Shown here: in pieces, positions 1 to 6,400 of the stretch
Layout of the letters: each line of letters begins with the position of its first letter
Position numbering within the stretch: position 1 is the stretch's first letter
From: Candidatus Moraniibacteriota bacterium
GTDB taxonomy: Bacteria; Patescibacteriota; Minisyncoccia; Moranbacterales; UBA1568
Direction of reading: 5' to 3'
NCBI GenBank assembly: GCA_017992575.1
Contig: JAGOOJ010000015.1
Location: forward strand, 1 to 16,387
DNA: 16,387 bases
Notes under the pieces: model-generated
Told to the model about the DNA's origin: nothing
What the model saw: the letters and a program-made list of their open reading frames with translations, nothing else
Database searches by the model: none
Program-made: the position numbers and the translations under genes

Positions 1-65
1 TTAGCAGCTTCGAGGATATTCTTATGGCGTTTCTTGGTCATGACACCACGCTTTACTCTCGTCAT
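1..65 (-). CDS. rplT: 50S ribosomal protein L20, N-terminal fragment (cut by window edge)
   Basis: The minus strand from 65 downward opens with ATG and reads MTRVKRGVMTKKRHKNILEA, the typical basic start of ribosomal protein L20, an early-binding 23S rRNA protein needed for assembly of the large subunit. Only about 21 codons lie in the window, the rest being beyond position 1. It follows rpmI by 64 nt on the same strand, giving the classic infC-rpmI-rplT order. In other bacteria L20 or IF3 autoregulates this operon; I see no obvious pseudoknot here and cannot test for one. Confidence 0.93.
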   Translation of the reverse strand, partial: MTRVKRGVMTKKRHKNILEAA

Positions 66-129
66 ATGTTTGCAGTGAAAGGTGAATTACGTAAAAACTT
101 TCTGGCGGTCTTTGGTCGTTGTCTTGAAT

Positions 130-330
130 TTAGAATGAGTACGGGAGGGAGGCTTTGATATTTTTTGCTACGGCTGGATACACATCATTGTCCTGTCGTT
201 TGGCTCGAGTTTGGTTACCAGTATTACGGGAATTGTAGTGGTTTTGACCCGTAGCCCGGGTTTTCAATTTTCCTGTGCCGGTTACTTTAACTTTTTTGAC
301 GACTGATTTTCTTGTCTTAAGCTTTGGCAT
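130..330 (-). CDS. rpmI: 50S ribosomal protein L35
   Basis: This 66-residue, strongly basic protein begins MPKLKTRKSVVKKVKVTGTG, which is the L35 signature (MPK.KT.....KR.K.T..G) including the central TG.GK segment and the H-Y/N-R pattern. L35 is a small protein of the large ribosomal subunit. Its length equals that of typical L35 (about 64-66 residues), so it is complete. The stop is TAA. It lies 40 nt downstream of infC and 64 nt upstream of rplT, all on the minus strand, so co-transcription is very likely. Confidence 0.96.
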   Translation of the reverse strand: MPKLKTRKSVVKKVKVTGTGKLKTRATGQNHYNSRNTGNQTRAKRQDNDVYPAVAKNIKASLPYSF

Positions 331-370
331 ATCGATACGAGGTTAATGCAATTATAATGTATGAAGCTCT

Positions 371-919
371 TTATTCGGGAACGATCAGGGCATTGAATCC
401 CATAGGTCCGCGCTTTACTTCTTCTTCAAAGCGGTGAGGGATAGCGATACTTTTGATGAAGGCGTTTAGATTTTCTTTGGCTTTTTCTTGCATAGCTTTC
501 TCTCGTCCGCGGAGCACTATTTCGAGTCGTACCTTATTTCCTTTCCCTAAGAATTTTTCAGCCTGAGTTTTTTTGAAGAGGAGGTCATGAGTGTCAGTGC
601 GAAATCCGATACGAATACCCTTGGTCTCAACTTTCTTCTGCTTCGCTTTCTGCTGTTGTTCCTGCTTGGCTGCTTTGTACTGGAGTTTGCCGTAGTCAGT
701 AATCTTGCAGACCGGGGGTTTAGCCAGAGGGGAAACCTCCACGAGGTCAGCTTCCTGTTCTTGGGCTAAAAGAATGGCAGCAGCTGTGTCCATAATCCCG
801 CGATTTTCCCCATTGAGGTCAATCACCATCACCTGAGGAACGAGAATTTTCTCGTTGACGCGCGAGTGTTCTTTTACCTGAACCTTTGGCTTCGGTCGAT
901 TGTGTCGTCTTCGTCTCAT
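371..919 (-). CDS. infC: Translation initiation factor IF-3
   Basis: This 182-residue protein is IF-3, which binds the 30S subunit, checks the start codon and initiator tRNA, and prevents early 50S joining. The N-terminal domain shows the family pattern RVNEKI (about residues 20-25), then V.VID..GEN.GIM and AK.PVCKI.DYGK. The linker is Lys/Gln-rich, and the C-terminal domain has G.R..TD.HDL..K and a conserved F...HRFEEEVKRGPMGF-like end. Length matches the family. The start is ATG, not the rare AUU used by enterobacteria for autoregulation, so that control is not evident. It is first in the infC-rpmI-rplT cluster. The upstream region holds only short AGCTAA-type repeats and the inverted-repeat element next to the tmRNA; no strong promoter could be picked. 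Confidence 0.96.
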   Translation of the reverse strand: MRRRRHNRPKPKVQVKEHSRVNEKILVPQVMVIDLNGENRGIMDTAAAILLAQEQEADLVEVSPLAKPPVCKITDYGKLQYKAAKQEQQQKAKQKKVETKGIRIGFRTDTHDLLFKKTQAEKFLGKGNKVRLEIVLRGREKAMQEKAKENLNAFIKSIAIPHRFEEEVKRGPMGFNALIVPE

Positions 920-920
920 T

Positions 921-1015
921 GTTAGCTTAGAGCTGTTAGCTTATAGCTGTTAGCAAGGGAAAAAGAGTGAAAGTGACCCAGATTCCTAAAAGCTAAAAGC
1001 TAGAAACTAAAAGCT
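921..1015. repeat. Short AGCTAA/TTAGCT repeats in inverted arrangement
   Basis: Positions 921-954 carry three imperfect copies of TTAGCTnntAGCTG (GTTAGC at 921, 936 and 949). Positions 986-1015 carry the complementary type (CTAAAAGCTAAAAGCT, then CTAGAAACTAAAAGCTG). The two blocks can pair as an imperfect hairpin around a spacer of about 30 nt. The block sits directly upstream of the infC start codon on the minus strand, where a promoter and leader would be expected, so it forms part of the infC leader or was inserted into it. No function is assigned. Confidence 0.6.
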
Positions 1016-1030
1016 GTTTTAAAATAGTGG

Positions 1031-1133
1031 ACCCCGTTAGAAATCTGTCAAAATAGTTTTCTGGCAATTTTCTACCTTAGGTATCTGAGGTATTTTCAAA
1101 TATCAGGTACCGTTGGCAGACTTCTAACGGGGT
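1031..1133. repeat. 103-bp element with 20-bp imperfect terminal inverted repeats, next to the tmRNA 3' end
   Basis: The left arm at 1031-1050 begins ACCCCGTTAGAA. The reverse complement of 1114-1133 matches it at 18 of 20 positions. The interior contains further small dyads, for example TACCTTAGGTA at 1073-1083 and AAAATAGTTTT at 1050-1060. The right arm starts exactly at the discriminator base of the tmRNA gene. It could be a MITE-like or REP-like element, a large hairpin processing or terminating the tmRNA transcript, or both. No poly-T tract typical of an intrinsic terminator follows on either strand. Confidence 0.65.
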
Positions 1134-1531
1134 GGAGTTGATGGGAATTGCACCCATGTCCAGAGAAGTTTTTCCAAAATAGTCTACAAGCGTAGTCAGC
1201 CTTAGGTACGGGTGGGAGGTCGAAGGGAGACAAAACCCTCACACGAGTCTTTCTTTTGCAATACGATTAGGAAGTAAAAGAAAAAGAAATTCTCCCGTCA
1301 CGTCTCGATGTTATGACACCAGTGGTTCCCTACCGAGAATCAGGATACTGATGGCGTCGCCAGTATTAGGCGAGCGCAAGACTGAAAGAAGGAGCAAACG
1401 CTTGCGCGAGTGTATTCTTGGTCTTTGTGATGAAGTTTGCATTTATCATCGTGAGAACGAGATTTACGACCATGTCCTCAAGGTCGGCTTGCGTATTTTG
1501 AAAGTACAACCTGTCGAGTCTAAACAACCCC
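1131..1531 (-). ncRNA. ssrA: Transfer-messenger RNA (tmRNA)
   Basis: On the minus strand the 5' end (1531-1525, GGGGTTG) pairs fully with the 3' end (CAACTCC, 1140-1134; one G-U), forming the tRNA-like acceptor stem. The 5' part has GACTCGACAGG, matching the conserved tmRNA GAUUCGACGGG segment. The 3' part has a T-arm with stem ATGGG/CCCAT and loop TGCAATT, then CTCCACC. The final A of CCA is not encoded (C at 1130), so CCA would need to be completed by nucleotidyltransferase. A resume codon GCA at 1440 opens a tag frame that ends at TAA (1368-1366). Length is about 400 nt, within the tmRNA range. smpB lies just upstream on the same strand. The product rescues stalled ribosomes and tags nascent chains for proteolysis. 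Confidence 0.95.
1366..1440 (-). other. tmRNA tag-peptide reading frame (24 codons plus stop)
   Basis: From the GCA resume codon at 1440-1438 the frame reads ANFITKTKNT..., passes through LAQAFAPSFS and ends LALA-stop (TAA at 1368-1366). ANF resembles the usual AN-start of tags, and the C-terminal LALA is hydrophobic and Ala-rich like the LAA degron recognised by ClpXP-type proteases. The tag is longer than the roughly 10-residue tag of E. coli and carries three Lys. The resume codon is inferred from the AN start and the lack of any better frame; it was not tested structurally. Confidence 0.8.
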
Positions 1532-1540
1532 GCATTGGAA

Positions 1541-1568
1541 AATTTCTAATTTCCAATTTCTAATTTCC
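1541..1568. repeat. Heptamer tandem repeat AATTTC(C/T), four units
   Basis: Four perfect-length 7-bp units (AATTTCT, AATTTCC, AATTTCT, AATTTCC) lie just upstream of the tmRNA 5' end on the minus strand. A related AT-rich repeat with GAAAATTG units follows at 1618-1643, directly after the smpB stop. The same 7-bp unit occurs four times inside argS at 12090-12117. The repeats fill the smpB-ssrA gap, where a tmRNA promoter would otherwise be expected; no clear -35/-10 pair was found there. Confidence 0.75.
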
Positions 1569-1646
1569 AATCAATTCTTCAATGATCTAATTCCTCAATT
1601 CAGAAATTCTAGCATTGTTTGAAAATTGAAAATTGTGAATTGAACA

Positions 1647-2090
1647 TTAGGTTCTCATCGCTCGATCGATGCGACGCTTGGCTTCGCGTTTGCCGATATC
1701 AGCGCGTCGGTCGTATTCCTTCTTTCCTTTGCCAATAGCAAATTCCAGCTTCACAAGTTGCTTCTTAGTATACAACCGAATAGGGACTAAAGTCAAGCCT
1801 TCTGTGCGGTATTTCCCGATGAGAGAGCCGATTTCTCGTTTGCGTAACAGAAGCTTTCGTGGTCTGCTCTCTTCATGCTTGGTATCGCGGTGAGCCTGTT
1901 TGTAGCGAGGGATGAGAGCATTGGTCAGGTAGAGTTCGTTGCCGTGGACCGTGACATAGGCACCTTTGAGGCTTGCATGGCCGGTTTTGACTGATTTGAC
2001 CTCGGCGCCCGTCAATACCAAACCTGCCTCGAAACGTCCTTCGAGGGCGTAATCAAAGCCCGCTCGTTTGTTAGTAGCAATGGTAGTCAT
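1647..2090 (-). CDS. smpB: SsrA-binding protein SmpB
   Basis: This 147-residue protein is SmpB, which binds the tRNA-like domain of tmRNA, replaces the missing anticodon arm and brings tmRNA into the A site of stalled ribosomes. Visible family features are N..A..DY.LE..FEAGLVLTGAEVKS (about residues 7-34), GHASLKGAYV, and the RPRKLLL...EI..L.GK block near residues 75-90. T.VP...Y.KK...KLE.A.GKGKK.YD+R follows, with a basic C-terminal tail (KREAKRRIDRAMR) that in the family enters the mRNA channel. Length is normal. It lies 115 nt upstream of ssrA on the same strand, so the two trans-translation components are neighbours. The stop is TAA. Confidence 0.97.
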   Translation of the reverse strand: MTTIATNKRAGFDYALEGRFEAGLVLTGAEVKSVKTGHASLKGAYVTVHGNELYLTNALIPRYKQAHRDTKHEESRPRKLLLRKREIGSLIGKYRTEGLTLVPIRLYTKKQLVKLEFAIGKGKKEYDRRADIGKREAKRRIDRAMRT

Positions 2091-2145
2091 AGGTTTTCGT
2101 ACCTGTACTTTCCCATATTTGGCTCAAATAAGCAAGTTTTTTAGA

Positions 2146-2174
2146 TTGACAGTGGGTTGGATACATGATACGGT
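2146..2174 (+). promoter_or_regulatory. Sigma70-like promoter with perfect -35 and extended -10
   Basis: TTGACA at 2146-2151, a 17-nt spacer, then TACGGT at 2169-2174 preceded by TG (extended -10, TGaTACGGT). Transcription would start near 2181 and run through a short dyad (GTCCATGTGGAC, 2180-2191) and a GAGGGA Shine-Dalgarno into the small reading frame at 2205. It faces away from smpB, in the divergent gap. Confidence 0.6.
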
Positions 2175-2204
2175 ATGATGTCCATGTGGACATGAGGGAA
2201 TGAC

Positions 2205-2315
2205 ATGAAAACGGCTTTTTCGTCCGATCCGCGTACGACCGCTCTCAACTGGGGGTTGCTCTTGATCGGAATCCTGGTGGTGACTCCGTCCTTCTGCTAC
2301 ATCGCTGGCCTCTGA
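2205..2315 (+). CDS. Small putative membrane peptide (36 residues)
   Basis: ATG at 2205 opens a 36-codon frame ending in TGA at 2313-2315. A Shine-Dalgarno-like GAGGGA lies at 2194-2199, at normal distance. The peptide has a polar N-terminus (MKTAFSSDPRTTALN) followed by one hydrophobic stretch, WGLLLIGILVVTPSFCYIAG, long enough to cross a membrane. It is framed by a promoter (2146-2174) and an intrinsic terminator (2348-2376), so it forms a separate short transcription unit between smpB and trhO. I recognise no family. It could instead be a non-coding RNA whose frame is accidental. It is the only frame in the window I call that ends in TGA. Confidence 0.45.
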   Translation: MKTAFSSDPRTTALNWGLLLIGILVVTPSFCYIAGL

Positions 2316-2347
2316 ACCAGGAGTCATCCGCCACACTGCCGTGTGCC

Positions 2348-2376
2348 CCGTGTACCCATTGGGTGCGCGGTTTTTT
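2348..2376 (+). terminator. Intrinsic terminator after the small peptide
   Basis: The stem CCGTGTACCC (2348-2357) pairs with GGGTGCGCGG (2361-2370), including two G-U pairs, over a 3-nt loop, and six T follow (2371-2376). The sequence just before it (CTGCCGTGTGCCC) is shared almost word for word with the terminator region of the first lipoprotein at 10329-10340. Confidence 0.8.
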
Positions 2377-2382
2377 CTTTTC

Positions 2383-2411
2383 TTTTTGATTCTTTTCAGG
2401 TACGCTACAAT
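2383..2411 (+). promoter_or_regulatory. Promoter for a probably leaderless trhO transcript
   Basis: A good -10, TACAAT (2406-2411), ends exactly 6 nt before the ATG at 2418, so +1 would fall on the start codon. The -35 is weak (TTTTTG at 2383-2388 with a 17-nt spacer). There is no Shine-Dalgarno sequence before the ATG, which fits leaderless translation. Confidence 0.5.
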
Positions 2412-2417
2412 GAATCT

Positions 2418-3452
2418 ATGAAAAATACACTTCATCAATTGCGCAATCACCTTTCGAAGGAAGAGGCACTAAAAAAAGTGTCCCAGGAACCGTTTGCCCG
2501 ACGGGTGATTTCTTTTTATCGCTACGTTATCATCGGCGATCCACAGACACTCCGCAATAAACTCTACGCCGAGTGGCAGAGCCTAGGTTGTTTGGGACGC
2601 ATCTATGTGGCGACCGAGGGTATCAACGCCCAGATGAGTGTGCCGGAACCAAACTTTGAGAAATTTCGTGAACTTCTGTATGGGCGCAAGGAATTTGCTG
2701 ATGTGCCGTTTAAAGTGGGCGTCGAACAACAGAATGATGCTTTTTGGAAATTGACCATCAAGGTGAAGAAGCAGATTGTGGCTGATGGGCTGAAGGGAGC
2801 TGACTATGATGTGACCAATGTCGGGACACATCTCTCAGCACGGGAGTTTAACGCGCTTTTGGATGAGCCAGAGACAGTAGTGGTGGATATGCGCAATAAC
2901 TATGAATCAGCCATCGGATATTTCGAGAATGCACTGACACCGAACGCTTATACGTTCCGTGAGGAACTACCACTGGCTAGAGAAGCACTCAAGGGCAAGG
3001 AAAATCAGAAAGTGCTCCTCTACTGTACTGGCGGAATTCGCTGTGAAAAAGCGAGCTCGTATCTGAAACATCATGGATTTCAGAAGGTGTACCAGCTCCA
3101 CGGAGGCATCATTGATTATAAACACCAAATTGAGCGTGAGGGTCTCCCGTCAAAGTTTAAGGGAAAAAATTTCGTGTTTGACGAACGCTTGGGTGAACGG
3201 ATTACCGATGATGTGTTGGCGAAGTGCTATCAGTGTGAGCGTACCTGTGATGACTATACCAATTGCGCCAACGTTGAGTGTAACCTGCTCTTCATCCAGT
3301 GCGTGGACTGTCGAGAAAAATTCGCTGGGTGTTGTAGCGTTGAGTGTCAGGCTATTATCGCCTTGTCCGAAGATGAACAAAGGAAGCGACGCCGAGGAAA
3401 AGTGCTTTTCAAGAATCCAGAAATCTTCAAAGAAAAAATTGCTGTAGTCTAG
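2418..3452 (+). CDS. trhO: tRNA uridine(34) hydroxylase TrhO (rhodanese family)
   Basis: This 344-residue protein matches the TrhO/YceA family, which forms 5-hydroxyuridine at wobble U34 of tRNA using O2 (established for E. coli and Bacillus homologues). It has an N-terminal acylphosphatase-like domain (ISFYRYV, GR.Y.A.EGINAQ.SVP, FWKL..KVK..IVADG, residues about 31-125), then a rhodanese domain with VDMRN.YE, YFENA and the active loop CTGGIRCEKAS with Cys203. It ends with GKNFVFDERLGERI and a Cys-rich, probably zinc-binding tail (C..C...CD...NC...C, QC..C, CC..EC). Reading could be extended upstream to 2343, but that would cross the terminator at 2348-2376, so the ATG at 2418, 6 nt after a TACAAT box, is preferred. 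The stop is TAG. Confidence 0.95.
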   Translation: MKNTLHQLRNHLSKEEALKKVSQEPFARRVISFYRYVIIGDPQTLRNKLYAEWQSLGCLGRIYVATEGINAQMSVPEPNFEKFRELLYGRKEFADVPFKVGVEQQNDAFWKLTIKVKKQIVADGLKGADYDVTNVGTHLSAREFNALLDEPETVVVDMRNNYESAIGYFENALTPNAYTFREELPLAREALKGKENQKVLLYCTGGIRCEKASSYLKHHGFQKVYQLHGGIIDYKHQIEREGLPSKFKGKNFVFDERLGERITDDVLAKCYQCERTCDDYTNCANVECNLLFIQCVDCREKFAGCCSVECQAIIALSEDEQRKRRRGKVLFKNPEIFKEKIAVV

Positions 3453-3484
3453 AAAGAGTGCTTTTGTTGAGGAATATTTTTTGG

Positions 3485-3490
3485 TATACT
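3485..3490 (+). promoter_or_regulatory. Extended -10 box for the macroglobulin gene
   Basis: TATACT at 3485-3490 is preceded by TGG, giving an extended -10 element, while the -35 region is weak. The box ends 5 nt before the ATG at 3496, so the mRNA would begin at or next to the start codon. No Shine-Dalgarno sequence is seen for this ATG or for the later ones at 3523 and 3541. Confidence 0.5.
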
Positions 3491-3495
3491 TATAT

Positions 3496-6400
3496 ATGTT
3501 GAGTGCCTCTTTTGCTGTTACTATGATTTCCCTAAAAAAAATGGTGTCGCGATTCCTTCTCTCAGTGGGAATTTTTTGTTGCATGCTTACCTTGCAGTCG
3601 AGTTCCGTAGTGGCTCAGGATATGTCTACGAAGGATTTTTTGGCTTTTTTTGCTGACGAGAAAGGGTATGAATTTGGAGGAGTGATGGCACGGACGCTGG
3701 CCGAAGAACAAGTAGTGTGGTTGGCAAGTCCGGAGTCGGGTACGGTTATGTTGAAATTGTATTCTGTTTCAGAAGAACGATTTCTCAAGGCTTTAGTCTA
3801 TCAAAATAAAAAAGACAAAAACCAATATGAAACTAAACTACAACGTTTTCCTCTCGAAAAAGAATCGCTTCCTTTAGTGGCCAACTTTGCTGTAGATGTT
3901 TCACTACAGGGTACATCAACCAGAGTCACGCTTCCTATTCAGAAACCAGGCATTTACTATCTCGAGGGAGAACAGGGAAAGTACTTCGGGGAAATGTTTT
4001 TGGTAGTGAGTAATATTGCTACACAGGTAAAGCAACAAGGAAATACACTGACCGCTTGGACGGTTGATAGTAGAACTGGACAGCATGTGAATGGTGGAGA
4101 AGTTGTTGAATATGAGTTATTGACAAAAAAGCACGAATTGGCACGCGTTTCCATTGATGGTCAGGGGTTGGCGAGCGTTTCTCGTCAGGAGGAGGGAGAT
4201 GCTTTGTTTGTGCATGCCCTCGGTGAGGTAGCATTTGTTCCGCTTAACTACGCATCACACATAGATCAGCCAGTCTCGTATGGTTGGTGGGGCGGACGAT
4301 TTGTGCCACGGGTCTCTTTTGCCAAATCGTATTCGTTTACGGACCGGATGTTGTATCAGCCGGGCGATACTGTTTATTTTAAGAGTCTTCTCAGACGAGA
4401 CGACGATGCTCATTATTCTCTTCCAAGCGGACTGGCCAAAGTAAAGATATGGACTGGTTGGGGAGAGGATGAGACGGTGATTTTTGAAAAAACTATCTCG
4501 ATTTCAGGGAGTGGTGCTGTTGATGGTGCGGTGCTTATTCCAAAGGACGCCAAGATGGGGGAATACTATTATTCCGTAAGCTACGGAGAGCTTGCCAAGG
4601 GAGATGGTTATTATTTCAGTACGCAAGACGCTTCTTTTACAGTGGAGCAGTATCGCAAACCAGAGTTTGGCTTGGATGTGCATGTGACTCGTGACCGTTT
4701 GATTGTTGGGGATATGGTAGAATTTGAACTTTCAGGGAATTACTTTTCTGGGGAGCCTCTCGGAGGGAAAACTCTTTCATATACAGTAACAGCTGGGACA
4801 TACTACGACTATGGCTTTTTCTCAGGGGAAAGTACAGATGATTCCTATCGGTACGGCGGTTGGTATGGTCCGACGGTAGCAAATGGTGAAGTGACGCTTG
4901 ATGCGGATGGCAAATACCGGGTTACGGTGCCAACTGAATCCCACGAGAAATTTTTGCCACAAGTCTATCATTTGGAGGTAACCGCTCAGGATGCAGAAGA
5001 AAATCCGGTGTACGAGAGTCGAAATGTGTTGGTGCTTCCCGGAGACTTTTCTCTTTACCGGAGTAATTCGGTATACGGTAGTAAAGTAGGAAATGAAAGC
5101 GAGCTTACTTTCCAGCTTGTGGCCAACAGGGAAGGAGTCTCTCTTGCTCATCGTCAGTTCACGACCAAGATTCATCATACGCGTTGGGTCAATGATTCAT
5201 CGTCTGAGAAGTACCCGTACTATCGGAGAGTAGAAAATGATTTGGAAGACATTGCTTTTCAAACAGACATGACAGGGAAGGCCGCGCTTCGTTTCAGTCC
5301 TCCAGAAGAGGGAGGTTATACGTTTGATATAAGTGGCCAAGATGAACGCGGGAATACTATTACTCGTCAGGTTTGGCTGTGGGCGAGTGATCGAGATGGT
5401 TGGTACTATCAGGCTGGTGCCGGTGAAGAGAACTATCTTACAATCACGCCGGGAAAGGAGAGTTACGCTCCATCAGAAACAGTCGAGGTGACACTTTCTT
5501 CCCCGTTCGCGAATCGGGATGTTTGGCTGTCTTTGGAGCGAGCGTCCGTACATCGTTCTGTCGTGGTTCGTTTAGAGGGAAATACGGCTAAGGTTGGAAT
5601 TCCGCTCGAAGAAGGTGATATGCCCAATATATTCCTTTCAGGGACGTTATTTTCTGAGACGGCTCTCAACACCAATATGGCTGAAATCGCAGTTAGCGCG
5701 GAAGCGAAACGCATTGCTGTAGAGTTGCGTCCAGATAAGGAACGCTATGAACCAGGAGAAACTGTCTCCCTTGAAGTGATAGGTACCGATACCAAAGGGA
5801 AGCCAGTAGCTGGTGAGGTGGCGGTCTGGGCTATTGATAAGGCCCTCTTTGAGCTTTTAGATCAGGCACCAGCTGATGTTTTCAAGACGTTTTGGAGTAA
5901 GCGTTTCCATAGCACCCTCTCAGCACATTCACTTGAGGGAGTGTTGTTTACACTCAATCTAGCGGAACGAGGAGGATGCTTTGTTGGGGACACTCCCGTG
6001 CTTATGGGAAATGGTCAGAGTCAATCAATTCAGGATGTACAAGAAGGAGATCGGGTAATGACTCGTGTGAGCGAGTCTGATGACACTTTTGTATCAGCGA
6101 GAGTTACTGGTACGCATGCTGTCGAAGTGGATGGATACCTGGTGCTTAATGGTGATTTAAAAGTGACACCAGAACACAAGATGTTTGTGAATGGTGGTTG
6201 GGGGGCGGCTGGTAATATTCAGGTTGGAGACGTGCTCATGAATGATCAAGGCACTGTAGTATCTGTTGAGACGATAAAGTTCGTGAGAGATAAGACAACT
6301 GTTTACAATTTGACTATCGATCGGTACCATACCTATTTTGCTGGTGGTGTTTGGGTACATAACAGCAAAGATGGGGGTGCTCGGTCAGCTTTCAAAGATA

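Noticed and set aside
587..769. Plus-strand hydrophobic frame of 60 codons opposite infC
   Set aside because: It lies fully inside the well-supported infC gene on the other strand; its Leu/Phe-rich content is the antisense of the Lys/Gln-rich IF-3 linker.
1351..1563. Plus-strand 70-codon frame
   Set aside because: It lies opposite the tmRNA 5' half and the heptamer repeat; the tmRNA evidence is much stronger.
1541..1643. CRISPR-like array
   Set aside because: The units are 7-8 bp with no spacers; these are simple AT-rich tandem repeats.
2124..2450. Minus-strand 108-codon frame
   Set aside because: It crosses an intrinsic terminator and promoters on the plus strand, has no recognisable domain and no ribosome-binding site.
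5977..6363. Homing endonuclease inside the intein-like insert
   Set aside because: The insert is only 129 residues with no room for and no motif of a LAGLIDADG or HNH endonuclease.
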